From assembly GCA_003486645.1 (NCBI GenBank), contig DNGI01000225.1:1-26971 (forward strand): a stretch of DNA of 26,971 nt, in the 5' to 3' direction. The notes beneath the pieces were generated by a model. That model worked only from the letters and a program-made list of their open reading frames with translations. It did no database searches and was not told the origin of the DNA. Numbering within the stretch: the first letter of the stretch is position 1; each line of letters opens with the position of its first letter. Both the position numbers and the translations under genes were made by a program. Below are positions 21,701 to 26,971 of the stretch, piece by piece. This DNA is from Cyanobacteria bacterium UBA11370 (lineage in GTDB: Bacteria; Cyanobacteriota; Cyanobacteriia; Cyanobacteriales; Coleofasciculaceae).

Positions 21701-22108
21701 CGGTATCCCATTGTTTTTAAGCGGTACGGCGATTTTAATATCTAAGTAGCCGTTAGCAACTAACCAACTGAGAATCTCAAAGTGTTTGAGTTGGGCGAAG
21801 TTCTCAGGGGGTTTTAGTTCGGCATCGAGGCGGGTGAGTAATGCCTCTCGTAGTTCGTAACCTTGTTGGATGGCTTGCAAGTCTTGGGAGGAAAACTGAC
21901 AGCCCATAATCAGCCGCATTTTTCCCTCATTATGCAGCATTGCCCCTAAACCACGGGCGACTTTACTCAAAATGGCACTGTTAAAGAAGCCGGATTTGCG
22001 ATCGTATTGGATAGCGCATTCTAAGGCTGGGATGTAGAAGTCAGCAATGGGATTGTTCTCATTGCTGGAGTAGCTGATTCGCCATGACTTGTTGCTTAAG
22101 TTTTGCAC
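18740..22108 (-). CDS. SNF2-family helicase with N-terminal PLD nuclease-like domain
   Basis: The 1122-aa protein has three parts. Residues about 15-225 are phospholipase-D-like (RKSGFFNSAIL, then H150-E-K152 with 'AFSGSNNES'; a single HxK/N motif). A superfamily 2 ATPase follows, with Walker A 'DEVGLGKT' (356-363), DEAH 'VVLDEAHHA' (about 500) and 'VLLSATPM' (about 540). A helicase C-terminal domain carries 'AIIFTQYTDTMDYL' and 'RIGRLDRIGQ'. PLD-SNF2 fusions of this kind occur in restriction-like defence clusters. A low-complexity insert (about 420-462) made from DNA repeats separates motifs I and II. The start is GTG 22108, with a stop just upstream and no good Shine-Dalgarno. The last codons overlap the junction with the parA stub, so the extreme C-terminus may be altered. 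Confidence 0.9.
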   Translation of the reverse strand: MQNLSNKSWRISYSSNENNPIADFYIPALECAIQYDRKSGFFNSAILSKVARGLGAMLHNEGKMRLIMGCQFSSQDLQAIQQGYELREALLTRLDAELKPPENFAQLKHFEILSWLVANGYLDIKIAVPLKNNGIPEESYTQLDPYHIFHEKVGIFTDSQGNQLAFSGSNNESLSGWERNVESFHVYCSWEGGRDSERVNEELFRFEQLWNNLAPNVRVFEVPEAVQEKLLRYTPATKPTWNKQAEFDTRTLPKNGDKEIKTQSPQEVEASDSLTPELTPDAEANRQDAHTTDTPAISEAQWERERQAFAQLINLHQHPGCLDFCLKSIPITPWPHQTKILRRVAQQFPRSFLIADEVGLGKTIETGLILRYLLVSQKVKRVLILAPASVQPQWQEELREKFNLHFWSYAQGGLTDPYGERSTPSEKASPTGVQESGVQENQTSLTSATSATSATSATSTFATNPWNTKDLVLASSHLVRRTERMQELLDADSWDLVVLDEAHHARRKSPQARKDTLNRLLELMQQLKEKTRALVLLSATPMQIDPIEVFDLLHLLGLQGHWSYADNFCNYFATLPETPDRFKLDFWQQMSVDYFKRGGKSCSRLQQYLEKRVGGASPKENRFITYRLQNVWKDGQKIVNHKQYLADEPFITTSRQYLTVNTPLKDLMFRHTRDTLRQYYRLGLLDRDIPQRDVRDDAISLEPNREVPLYRAVSEYVRDFYRLAQKQERKALGFLMTLYRKRLTSSFYAIRESLQRRLDSLLTETGSSITSDDLSDIDEADDAVIAGLESYLEPIDPREIEYLENLLRQFENTGEDSKLSHLIDTLRRELIERESAIIFTQYTDTMDYLRESLRQLYGNQVACYSGRGGELYRGSEWCILPKELIKRQFREGEIKILLCTESASEGLNLQTCGVLVNYDMPWNPMRVEQRIGRLDRIGQIYPTVKIHNFYYDGTVEAKVYKKLRDRINAFATVVGNLQPILAQVPTFIEQAAMSADPEEEDVLMSEFDQVLNTPPLRPALEEMVAMDVEADLEDIRQPISPAPVTPETIEQLFTTSTILRSCGALFEPQSERTWALSYKGRNVSVTFYPEVFDEMPSLRLMSFGEPLFEALLENCITKTNTS
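20246..20272 (-). repeat. Palindromic GGAGCCTCTCCGAAGGAG element inside helicase gene
   Basis: Read on the minus strand the core is GGAGCCTCTCCGAAGGAG. A related element lies in the opposite orientation at 20817-20844. This dispersed repeat is common in filamentous cyanobacteria. Here it is translated in frame as GGASPKEN. Confidence 0.65.
20732..20844. repeat. Repeat insert inside helicase gene
   Basis: Three repeat types stand in a row. The 9-bp unit AGAAGTTGC occurs four times perfectly and twice imperfectly (20732-20785). Then comes the CCTGAACTCCTGACTCCTGA type (about 20790-20817), and then the palindromic element GGCGAAGCCTTCTCCGAAGG (core within 20817-20844). Together they encode the in-frame low-complexity stretch with repeated TSA units. 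Confidence 0.8.
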
Positions 22109-22116
22109 TTTAGTTT

Positions 22117-22156
22117 AGGAGTTCAGGAGTTTAGGAGTTTAGAAGTTCAGGAGTTT
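22117..22156. repeat. Five 8-bp AGGAGTT(C/T) tandem repeats before helicase
   Basis: Units at 22117, 22125, 22133, 22141 (AGAAGTTC) and 22149 lie in the leader of the helicase gene. The same motif occurs inside the gene near 20790-20817. In the helicase mRNA they read as repeated ACUCCU, the anti-Shine-Dalgarno type. Confidence 0.7.
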
Positions 22157-22190
22157 CTATAACTCAGAATCTATCCTTTCTAAACTTATT

Positions 22191-22787
22191 TCAATTTTGT
22201 AAGGCTTGGCGATAGGCTTTCACGGCTTGAGTTTGATTGGAGTAGCCAATATAACAGGTTAACAAAATTGGGTCTAAATCTGGGAGGATAACAGAGCGAT
22301 CGCTTTGTCTATATGTTCCTGTTTCTGTCTGTAAAATCTGAAACGATAATTGATTATTTTGCCAAAACCAAACTTCTCTTACACCTAACCCTTGATAGAC
22401 TTCAAGTTTATCAAGCCCGCCGCTGGTGAGGGCAATTTCTAGGGCGATATCGGGAACTTCTCCTAGTTCACCTAAGCAATAACATTCATCCGGTTCTGCA
22501 CCTCTGGCGGCAGCTTCTCGACGGAATGTGGCATTGCCATAACCGTTGAGTTCAATATCTTTTTCTTCGGCATAAGCTTCAATTAATCGGGCGATAATTT
22601 TTTTGAGGCGTTCATGTTCGGGGGAGGTGGTCATAATAATTTCTAATTTGCCTTCCAGGTAAGTCAGGCGAGGAAAGGTATCGACAAACATATCGGCAAG
22701 ATTGATATATTGCTGCCAAGTTATGCCATCAAGGATTATACGTTGTTCGTTGGTTGGTTGGAGGGTTTTCGGGTCGAGAATTAGCAT
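22191..22787 (-). CDS. Uma2 family (DUF820) endonuclease-like protein
   Basis: The 198-aa protein fits the Uma2/DUF820 family with a PD-(D/E)XK-type fold: 'YINLADMFVDTFPRLTYLEGKLEIIMTTSPEHERLKKIIA', 'RGAEPDECYCLG', 'VPDIALEIALTSGGLDKLEVY' and 'GVREVWFWQ'. The acidic pair (D in VPD, E in LEI) and the downstream Lys are present. Members are numerous in cyanobacteria and often lie in mobile or repeated regions; the target is unknown. The gene separates the helicase from the rest of the putative defence genes and is probably a passenger. It is in the same direction, about 80 nt upstream of the helicase. Confidence 0.9.
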   Translation of the reverse strand: MLILDPKTLQPTNEQRIILDGITWQQYINLADMFVDTFPRLTYLEGKLEIIMTTSPEHERLKKIIARLIEAYAEEKDIELNGYGNATFRREAAARGAEPDECYCLGELGEVPDIALEIALTSGGLDKLEVYQGLGVREVWFWQNNQLSFQILQTETGTYRQSDRSVILPDLDPILLTCYIGYSNQTQAVKAYRQALQN

Positions 22788-22882
22788 GGTTAATTATTCT
22801 GGTTAGGGTTCAAGTGATTCTGTTTATAATTAGAAATATTTAGGTGAAAGAATTTGAATAAAATTCTGAATGTTCACTATAC

Positions 22883-22941
22883 AAATGTTGTTATATGGCA
22901 ATCGCACAACAATGTTGTTATATGACAATTATATGACAACA
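22883..22941. promoter_or_regulatory. Direct and inverted TGTTGTTATATG repeats
   Basis: AATGTTGTTATATGGCAAT (22884-22902) is repeated as AATGTTGTTATATGACAAT (22911-22929). The second copy pairs with ATATGACAACA (22931-22941) as an inverted repeat, 10 of 11 matching. It lies between the antitoxin-like gene and the Uma2 gene and could be an operator for the latter. Confidence 0.5.
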
Positions 22942-23193
22942 TTAGTTCAAGTCATCGAAGTGTATAAGTTCTCCTAAATCAGCATGACGTTCTCTATCTA
23001 TCTCATTAAAAATTCCTGTAATTTCCTCATTATCTTTCCAGGCTCCAATCACAGCTTGTAGCTGTTCCCACTTTTCATCTCGTTCAATTAATAGATTATC
23101 GGGAATTTCGATAAAAATTTCCAGTCCATCGGCAACGGGGAGGGCTTCTAAAAGCTCAATGGTTTTGCCGCGTAAAATTCCTTTGATTTTCAT
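22942..23193 (-). CDS. Antitoxin-like small protein, 83 aa
   Basis: The start MKIKGILRGKTIELLEALPV followed by 'DGLEIFIEIPDN' resembles small AF2212/DUF104-type antitoxin proteins with an N-terminal beta-strand dimerisation module. The C-terminal part is acidic (WKDNEEITGIFNEIDRERHADLG) and would wrap a toxin. No PIN-type toxin gene is adjacent, only palindromic repeats and then Uma2, so it seems an orphan. An AGGA lies about 10 nt upstream of the ATG. Confidence 0.7.
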   Translation of the reverse strand: MKIKGILRGKTIELLEALPVADGLEIFIEIPDNLLIERDEKWEQLQAVIGAWKDNEEITGIFNEIDRERHADLGELIHFDDLN

Positions 23194-23237
23194 TGAATTT
23201 AATCCTGATTTAGTAATTTAGTTTGAATTTTAGAAAT

Positions 23238-23472
23238 GTAGTGTGAGCTTCTAGCTCGCGTAGGCTATATTGATGTAGGTTTATCGTGCAAGCTGCTCAT
23301 GTAGGTTGTATTGATGTGGGCTGTAGTGCGAGCTTCTAGCTCGCGTGGGCTAGCGTGTCAGTGGGCGGGTGTGGGCTGTATTGATGTGAGTTTGTAGCGA
23401 GCAAGATGCTCGCACTACAAATGAATTTCATAAATTATTGGATTGAATTAGCGAGCAAGATGCTCGCACTAC
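23238..23472. repeat. Cluster of REP palindromes
   Basis: GTAGTGTGAGCTTCTAGCTC (23238), a degenerate copy near 23284, and GTAGTGCGAGCTTCTAGCTC (23323) lie in one orientation. GCGAGCAAGATGCTCGCAC (23397 and 23451) is the opposite orientation. The inner palindrome is GCGAGCA-AGA-TGCTCGC. 'TTGATGT' spacers with GGGCTGTATTGATGTG also repeat. The last copy ends one base before the RAYT stop codon. Confidence 0.85.
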
Positions 23473-23473
23473 T

Positions 23474-23923
23474 TTAAAATATTTCCCAAAAGAAAGGATA
23501 GTCCTCCGGAGTATTTGACAATCCTGCCTTAACAGGATTTTGCCTAATATATTCCCATTTATTTTGAAACTCCTTTTCATCTCTAATCAGCTCATCATAT
23601 CTCCCATCTTGCCAAACCTTGCCAATATGCCGCATCACTTGAGGAATTTGTTTGGCGCTATAACTTTTGATGCTATGCAAAATACTTCCAATTGACCAAA
23701 ATTCTGTCTCAGTTTTGAGAAAAGGCTGAATCAACAGATGTACGTGGTCTGGCATAATAACTGCCGTAAAAAGCTGATATCGTTGATTGTGGAAAAACTG
23801 GCAAGAATTTAGCACAATCTGTCGAGCTTCAGGAGTTAGTTCTAATCTATCCCACGTTACGAAAGTAATAAAGTATCTGCCTTTGGGTATTTCTAATCGT
23901 GGTATTTGTTTTTTGAATTTCAT
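23474..23923 (-). CDS. REP-associated tyrosine transposase (RAYT)
   Basis: The 149-aa protein fits the RAYT branch of the Y1/IS200-like transposases: 'KGRYFITFVTWDRLELT', 'FTAVIMPDHVHLLIQP' with the HxH (HVH) metal motif, 'LHSIKSYSAKQI', 'KVWQDGRYDELIRDEKEFQNK' and 'WEYIRQNPVKAGL', with the catalytic Tyr in WEYI. RAYTs mobilise or maintain REP palindromes, and REP copies lie directly on both sides of this gene (23238-23472 and 23936-23957), so the locus is a REPtron-like unit. All expected motifs are present. GGAG precedes the ATG by 4 nt. Confidence 0.92.
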   Translation of the reverse strand: MKFKKQIPRLEIPKGRYFITFVTWDRLELTPEARQIVLNSCQFFHNQRYQLFTAVIMPDHVHLLIQPFLKTETEFWSIGSILHSIKSYSAKQIPQVMRHIGKVWQDGRYDELIRDEKEFQNKWEYIRQNPVKAGLSNTPEDYPFFWEIF

Positions 23924-23935
23924 TTTACTCCAATC

Positions 23936-23957
23936 GCGAACAAGATGTTTGCGCTAC
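23936..23957. repeat. REP palindrome upstream of RAYT
   Basis: GCGAACAAGATGTTTGCGC plus TAC is a diverged copy of the GCGAGCAAGATGCTCGCACTAC-type element found on the other side of the RAYT. Its stem has compensating changes (GCGAACA/TGTTTGC). Confidence 0.75.
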
Positions 23958-23986
23958 GAATTATGAATCTACAACTTGAAGAAATT

Positions 23987-24649
23987 TTAATCCTCTGGTA
24001 ATTCGCCAAAACGTTCTTGATAACGGGCTAATAGTTCTTCTGGTGTCAAATAACGAACACCCTGCTGGTTATACCAATACAAGGCTTCAATCTCTAATTC
24101 ACCATCTTGGTAGGTAGCACGTCCAATTCCTAAACCCACTTCTGGCATCCAGTAAGGTTCACCAATTTGGAGTTGATATTCTCCATCTACCAAGCGATAA
24201 ATCTCAAAAGGTTGATGCCTATCTCTTTGCCAATAATCGGGGTTATAAACTAGATAATATAAAACTCCCAAGTGGGCATAAATTCCCATCTTGGTATCGT
24301 ATTCTCCGCCCGGTGTTCGCGATGCCACCTCTAAGACAAAAATCGGAACAACACCATTTTCTTCCCAAACCACATAGCTTTTCCTCTGCCTACCTTCTCG
24401 GTGACGTTCAACCCCTAAACTCAAAAAGCCATCGGGAACGACAGGAACCAACGGACTAACTCCTGTGGTGTGATAAATTCCCATATCCACCCCAAAAAAC
24501 CAATCGGTTCGTTTCCCCCAAATAAACTTCAGTAAAAATAACAGTAAGTTGGGAATAAAATTTTGATTCTCGTTATCCACAGGCGTATCATCGGAACAAG
24601 GCAATTCAGCACTTGTTGGCAGACGTAATTTCGGGTCATATTGTAACAT
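23987..24649 (-). CDS. Uma2 family endonuclease-like protein
   Basis: This is a second, different Uma2/DUF820 protein of about 220 aa: 'DWFFGVDMGIYHTTGVSPLVPVVPDGFLS', 'GVVPIFVLEVASRTPGGEYDTKMGIY', 'LGVLYYLVYNPDYW', 'IGRATYQDGELEIEALYWYN', and the C-terminal 'LTPEELLARYQERFGELPED' tail. The catalytic pattern (D of VPDG, E of LEVAS, K of DTK) is kept. ATG 24649 has AAGGAG at 8 nt and is preferred over an in-frame GTG three codons earlier. It is a typical cyanobacterial passenger gene, lying between the RAYT and the DUF7680-like gene. Confidence 0.9.
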   Translation of the reverse strand: MLQYDPKLRLPTSAELPCSDDTPVDNENQNFIPNLLLFLLKFIWGKRTDWFFGVDMGIYHTTGVSPLVPVVPDGFLSLGVERHREGRQRKSYVVWEENGVVPIFVLEVASRTPGGEYDTKMGIYAHLGVLYYLVYNPDYWQRDRHQPFEIYRLVDGEYQLQIGEPYWMPEVGLGIGRATYQDGELEIEALYWYNQQGVRYLTPEELLARYQERFGELPED

Positions 24650-24757
24650 TAATAACACTCCTTTAAATCTTCCGGCTTTTAACTTCTATAATAAACAAGT
24701 CGATTACAGATAAATTCCTTCATAATAAAGACGGGTCATGAGAGATAACTTTCCACC

Positions 24758-25186
24758 CTAATCCCCCAATAACACCCGCATTGCCTTTAACGCCGGACTT
24801 CGCTTGCCATTATTAATCTTGGCAAACCAATAATGTGCCTCCTCATTACTCATCGCTGTTACTCCGGCGGTAATATTCGCAATTCGTTCCGGTTTCGATA
24901 ACGGTTGCAACGCTTGAAATAAGAGTGCCAAATTCACCCCCGATTCTTCACTTAAAATATAGGGAGATTGCCGCTTGTGTGATAGTGTTTTTGGGTCATA
25001 GTTATTCGCCTTTAATACCTCATAAATTACCGCTCTCGCCTGCACTAATGCATTCCCCTTCAACCGCCCGATTCGCTTGGCAGGGGGTCGCTTCTTTTCC
25101 CCTGCCTTTTTATAGGCACACTGATACAACTCCAAGGCAAAATTATTGTTATCAGTGGGTAAAACTCTCAATTGAAACTCTTGCAT
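24758..25186 (-). CDS. DUF7680-like protein, probable defence-module component
   Basis: The 142-aa protein reads 'MQEFQLRVLPTDNNNFALEL', 'RIGRLKGNALVQARAVIYEVLKANNYDP', 'LSEESGVNLALLFQALQPLS' and 'MSNEEAHYWFAKINNGKRSPALKAMRVLLGD'. I recall this pattern from a family (DUF7680) encoded beside PLD-SNF2 helicases and DUF499/DUF1156 proteins; its biochemical role is unknown. The N-terminus looks like a beta sandwich strand set and the C-terminus is helical. ATG 25186 is preferred to an upstream in-frame TTG. The gene lies 78 nt downstream of the nuclease-like gene in the same direction. Confidence 0.65.
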   Translation of the reverse strand: MQEFQLRVLPTDNNNFALELYQCAYKKAGEKKRPPAKRIGRLKGNALVQARAVIYEVLKANNYDPKTLSHKRQSPYILSEESGVNLALLFQALQPLSKPERIANITAGVTAMSNEEAHYWFAKINNGKRSPALKAMRVLLGD

Positions 25187-25217
25187 TTGACGCAACTAAC
25201 GACCGTAATCTTTAAAA

Positions 25218-25259
25218 CCTCGGCTTCGCTCAGTTTTAGCGCTGAGTGTAGTCGAAGTT
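25218..25259. repeat. CTTCGCTCAG/CTGAG...CGAAG inverted repeat
   Basis: CCTCGGCTTCGCTCAG (25218-25233) faces CTGAGTGTAGTCGAAG (25242-25257). This is a typical dispersed cyanobacterial palindrome and may serve as a weak terminator or mRNA 3' hairpin of the nuclease-like gene. Confidence 0.55.
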
Positions 25260-25264
25260 CTAAA

Positions 25265-25864
25265 TTAATCCTCAATAAATTTTCGCAAAATCCCCACGAT
25301 TTTACCCACATTATTTAAAAAATACTCCGTTAGGTCAATTTCCAGGGTTTGGTCTGCCAGTTGGAGAAACTTCCAAATGCTCCCCGTTGTCACGACACCA
25401 TAGACAGTAGTGATCGCATTGCCTTTTTCCTGATTAAATAACTGAGCTGCAATCATTTCTGCCATACACTGCCCTAACCCCGATTGAATATTATCATTCT
25501 TGGCTTCTACTACAGCCACAACTGGTGCTTTAATAAATAATTGTTCAGGAGAACGGCTAATAAGAAAGTCACAACGTCCGCTTAATCCTTTGGCAAGATC
25601 GACATTAAAATCTTTGCCCGAAAATAAGCTAATTTGCGACTTAAACTGCCGTTTGAGTTCCACTAAAATTGGAGTAATAATGAGTTCAGAGCGGGACTTT
25701 TCTGTATCAATAGCTAAGGCTAAGGGAATATTAAATTCCAAGGTTTCTACCAAAAATGTGCTATATCCTACTTCAGGAATATGGGCAAACAAATCGACCT
25801 GTTCCGAGATAGTGATACCAAAGTCTGTTGCTATTGTCTCTATACTAAATTGGCTGTACGGCAT
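25265..25864 (-). CDS. PD-(D/E)XK nuclease-like protein
   Basis: The 199-aa protein carries a PD-(D/E)XK pattern: Asp in '[15 protein letters not shown]' (about 99) and Glu-x-Lys in '[20 protein letters not shown]' (E120, K122), with '[11 protein letters not shown]' and '[17 protein letters not shown]' completing the fold; an upstream Glu (about 70, ILVELKRQF) fits motif I. It is likely a DNA endonuclease subunit of the adjacent module, between the large C-terminal-fragment gene (16 nt upstream) and the DUF7680-like gene. The close spacing supports one operon. All catalytic residues seem present. Confidence 0.75.
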   Translation of the reverse strand: MPYSQFSIETIATDFGITISEQVDLFAHIPEVGYSTFLVETLEFNIPLALAIDTEKSRSELIITPILVELKRQFKSQISLFSGKDFNVDLAKGLSGRCDFLISRSPEQLFIKAPVVAVVEAKNDNIQSGLGQCMAEMIAAQLFNQEKGNAITTVYGVVTTGSIWKFLQLADQTLEIDLTEYFLNNVGKIVGILRKFIED

Positions 25865-25880
25865 AGTTTACCCACTGACT

Positions 25881-26971
25881 TTAGTAACTAACTTTCGCGC
25901 TTAAGGATAACCGCTCTACAGGATTTCGATTTAGTGCCTGCCTAATCATACTAATCTCTGAACCAGATGGCGGTACAGCCACCTCAAACTCCACAATAAT
26001 CTTTAAGTACAAATCCGCCTGCACGTTGGGTGCATTGAGCAAGGTATTAATGGTAGAGAAGAAACTTTGGAACCCTCGCACCGAACCCTGGTACTCTAAC
26101 CTAGCAAAGTCGCCCGTCTGAATCATCACCCGCTGGTCAATTTGCAACGGGAAACGACCCAACAGAGGCAACGCTGTCCCCAACCTACGGTAGTCCATCA
26201 CTTGGTCAACGGACAGTTCCAGCGATTGTATCCCCTGAACTTTATCATCACTACAGCGATCGCTCAAAGCAGTAAACACACTATTCGGCGTACCATCAAG
26301 TTCAATCTGTTCCGGTTTAACATCAAATAACCCCCTCTGGTCCCTAAACCCCGGACTACTTCCAGAACCCCCCGTGCCATAGATAGAACCAGTAGAACCA
26401 CTGGTTACTGTCACCCGCGTCTCCCGCTGTTCAATCTCACCATTCCCATAATCTGCTACTATTTTAAAAACAGTAGTCTGGGAAATACTGCCTTCATACT
26501 CATCCGAGGGGCGAAATTCTTGAGGTATCTGAGTCCCATCTTGATACAGACAAACCGTTAACGCCCCCTTTGCCTTCCACCGCACTCGCACAGGTTTAGT
26601 GGCTTCCGTACTCGGCATTAATTGGGCGCTGAGTTCGACTTCCTTGGGTTTGGGCGGTTCCAAAATTCCCCGGCGATAGAGTACCATCCGTTCGGAGAAC
26701 TCAATCGTATCCGGTAAGGGAGAATTACCATCGGTTTTAATAAATAACCTCTCTCCCACCTTCATATCCCACTGTCCCTCTGCCAACCCCCGTTTTACCG
26801 TCTCCCGCAGTTTGGGAATTTCCGCTTCAATAGGCATATTCAGGGCAAGATTCTTAGAAAATTCCTCCCGCAAACTTTTCGTTGTCCAATGGTCGATACC
26901 AGAGGGCCAAACTTTCTGCAAAATATAAGCAGGGGCAAAGGGTTTTGCTACCCACATTCCGCAGATGTGGC
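25881..26971 (-). CDS. C-terminal part of a large protein, possibly DUF499-type ATPase (partial)
   Basis: The reading frame is open to the window edge, so the ATG at 26957 is probably internal (the frame continues upstream as HICGM). The visible 360 residues start with 'AKPFAPAYILQKVWPSGIDHWTT', 'SLREEFSKNLALNMP' and 'LRETVKRGLAEGQWDMKVGE'. A beta-rich part follows ('VRVRWKAKGALTVCLYQDG'), then a Gly/Ser linker (TGSIYGTGGSGSSPG), and then a domain with 'RLEYQGSVRGFQSFFSTIN'. From neighbourhood and from the helical N-terminal pattern I suspect the C-terminus of a DUF499-like ATPase of a methylase/helicase defence system, but no ATPase motif lies inside the window. Nuclease and DUF7680-like genes follow. 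Confidence 0.55.
   Translation of the reverse strand, partial: HICGMWVAKPFAPAYILQKVWPSGIDHWTTKSLREEFSKNLALNMPIEAEIPKLRETVKRGLAEGQWDMKVGERLFIKTDGNSPLPDTIEFSERMVLYRRGILEPPKPKEVELSAQLMPSTEATKPVRVRWKAKGALTVCLYQDGTQIPQEFRPSDEYEGSISQTTVFKIVADYGNGEIEQRETRVTVTSGSTGSIYGTGGSGSSPGFRDQRGLFDVKPEQIELDGTPNSVFTALSDRCSDDKVQGIQSLELSVDQVMDYRRLGTALPLLGRFPLQIDQRVMIQTGDFARLEYQGSVRGFQSFFSTINTLLNAPNVQADLYLKIIVEFEVAVPPSGSEISMIRQALNRNPVERLSLSAKVSY

Noticed and set aside
23238..23472. Possible CRISPR array from repeated GTAGTGCGAGC units
   Set aside because: Units are irregularly spaced, occur in both orientations, are self-palindromic and lie at a RAYT gene, so they are REP elements.
1..26971. tRNA, rRNA or riboswitch genes
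   Set aside because: No cloverleaf, rRNA segment or known riboswitch core was recognised by eye. A covariance-model search would be needed to exclude them fully.

Overview
The window looks cyanobacterial. More than a dozen copies of the HIP1 octamer GCGATCGC are scattered through it, and most families are typical of that phylum: DUF1257/DUF2997, Ycf46-like ATPase, XisH/XisI, Uma2-type nucleases, a HTH/NB-ARC protein paired with a TPR protein, and DUF433/DUF5615 toxin-antitoxin genes. No rRNA, tRNA, CRISPR array or core housekeeping operon was seen. A truncated ParA start, a primase-polymerase fragment and many broken mobile elements suggest a plasmid or a decayed plasmid-like/defence island. 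Species and replicon cannot be told from the sequence.

Left part (1-7.15 kb, + strand): an unrecognised 281-aa protein, DUF1257, DUF2997 and a truncated Ycf46-like ATPase. Next come a PAPS-reductase-like gene split by an intact IS200/IS605-type tnpB element, a small unknown gene, and a primase-polymerase (AEP) gene cut by an ISL3-family element. That element's transposase has itself lost its middle. Beyond it lies the 3' part of another unknown gene.

Middle (7.4-16 kb): a 330-aa protein ending in an SSB-like acidic IPF tail, a degenerate PD-(D/E)XK-like protein, xisH-xisI, a UPF0175 gene, a DUF433-DUF5615 toxin-antitoxin pair, a translationally coupled pair with a retropepsin-like protease, and a STAND-type NB-ARC ATPase with its TPR partner on a separate ORF. 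A 64-aa hydrophobic-tailed protein whose ribosome binding site is buried in a perfect 9-bp hairpin diverges from that pair. Two diverged dispersed repeats (about 67 and 87 bp) bracket the xisHI/toxin cassette and recur side by side next to the TPR gene.

Transposon and parA remnants (16-18.8 kb): a 158-aa coiled-coil protein, a tnsB gene that has lost its whole DDE core and carries a C-terminal frameshift, an apparently intact tnsA, no tnsC or tniQ, and a parA gene reduced to its first ~32 codons behind 20-bp-spaced direct repeats.

Right part (18.7-27 kb, - strand): a PLD-SNF2 helicase, a DUF7680-like protein, a PD-(D/E)XK-like nuclease and the C-terminal part of a large protein (possibly a DUF499-type ATPase) running off the window. 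I read these as one probable restriction-like defence module. It is interrupted by passengers: two Uma2 genes, an orphan antitoxin-like gene, and a RAYT transposase bracketed by its REP palindromes.
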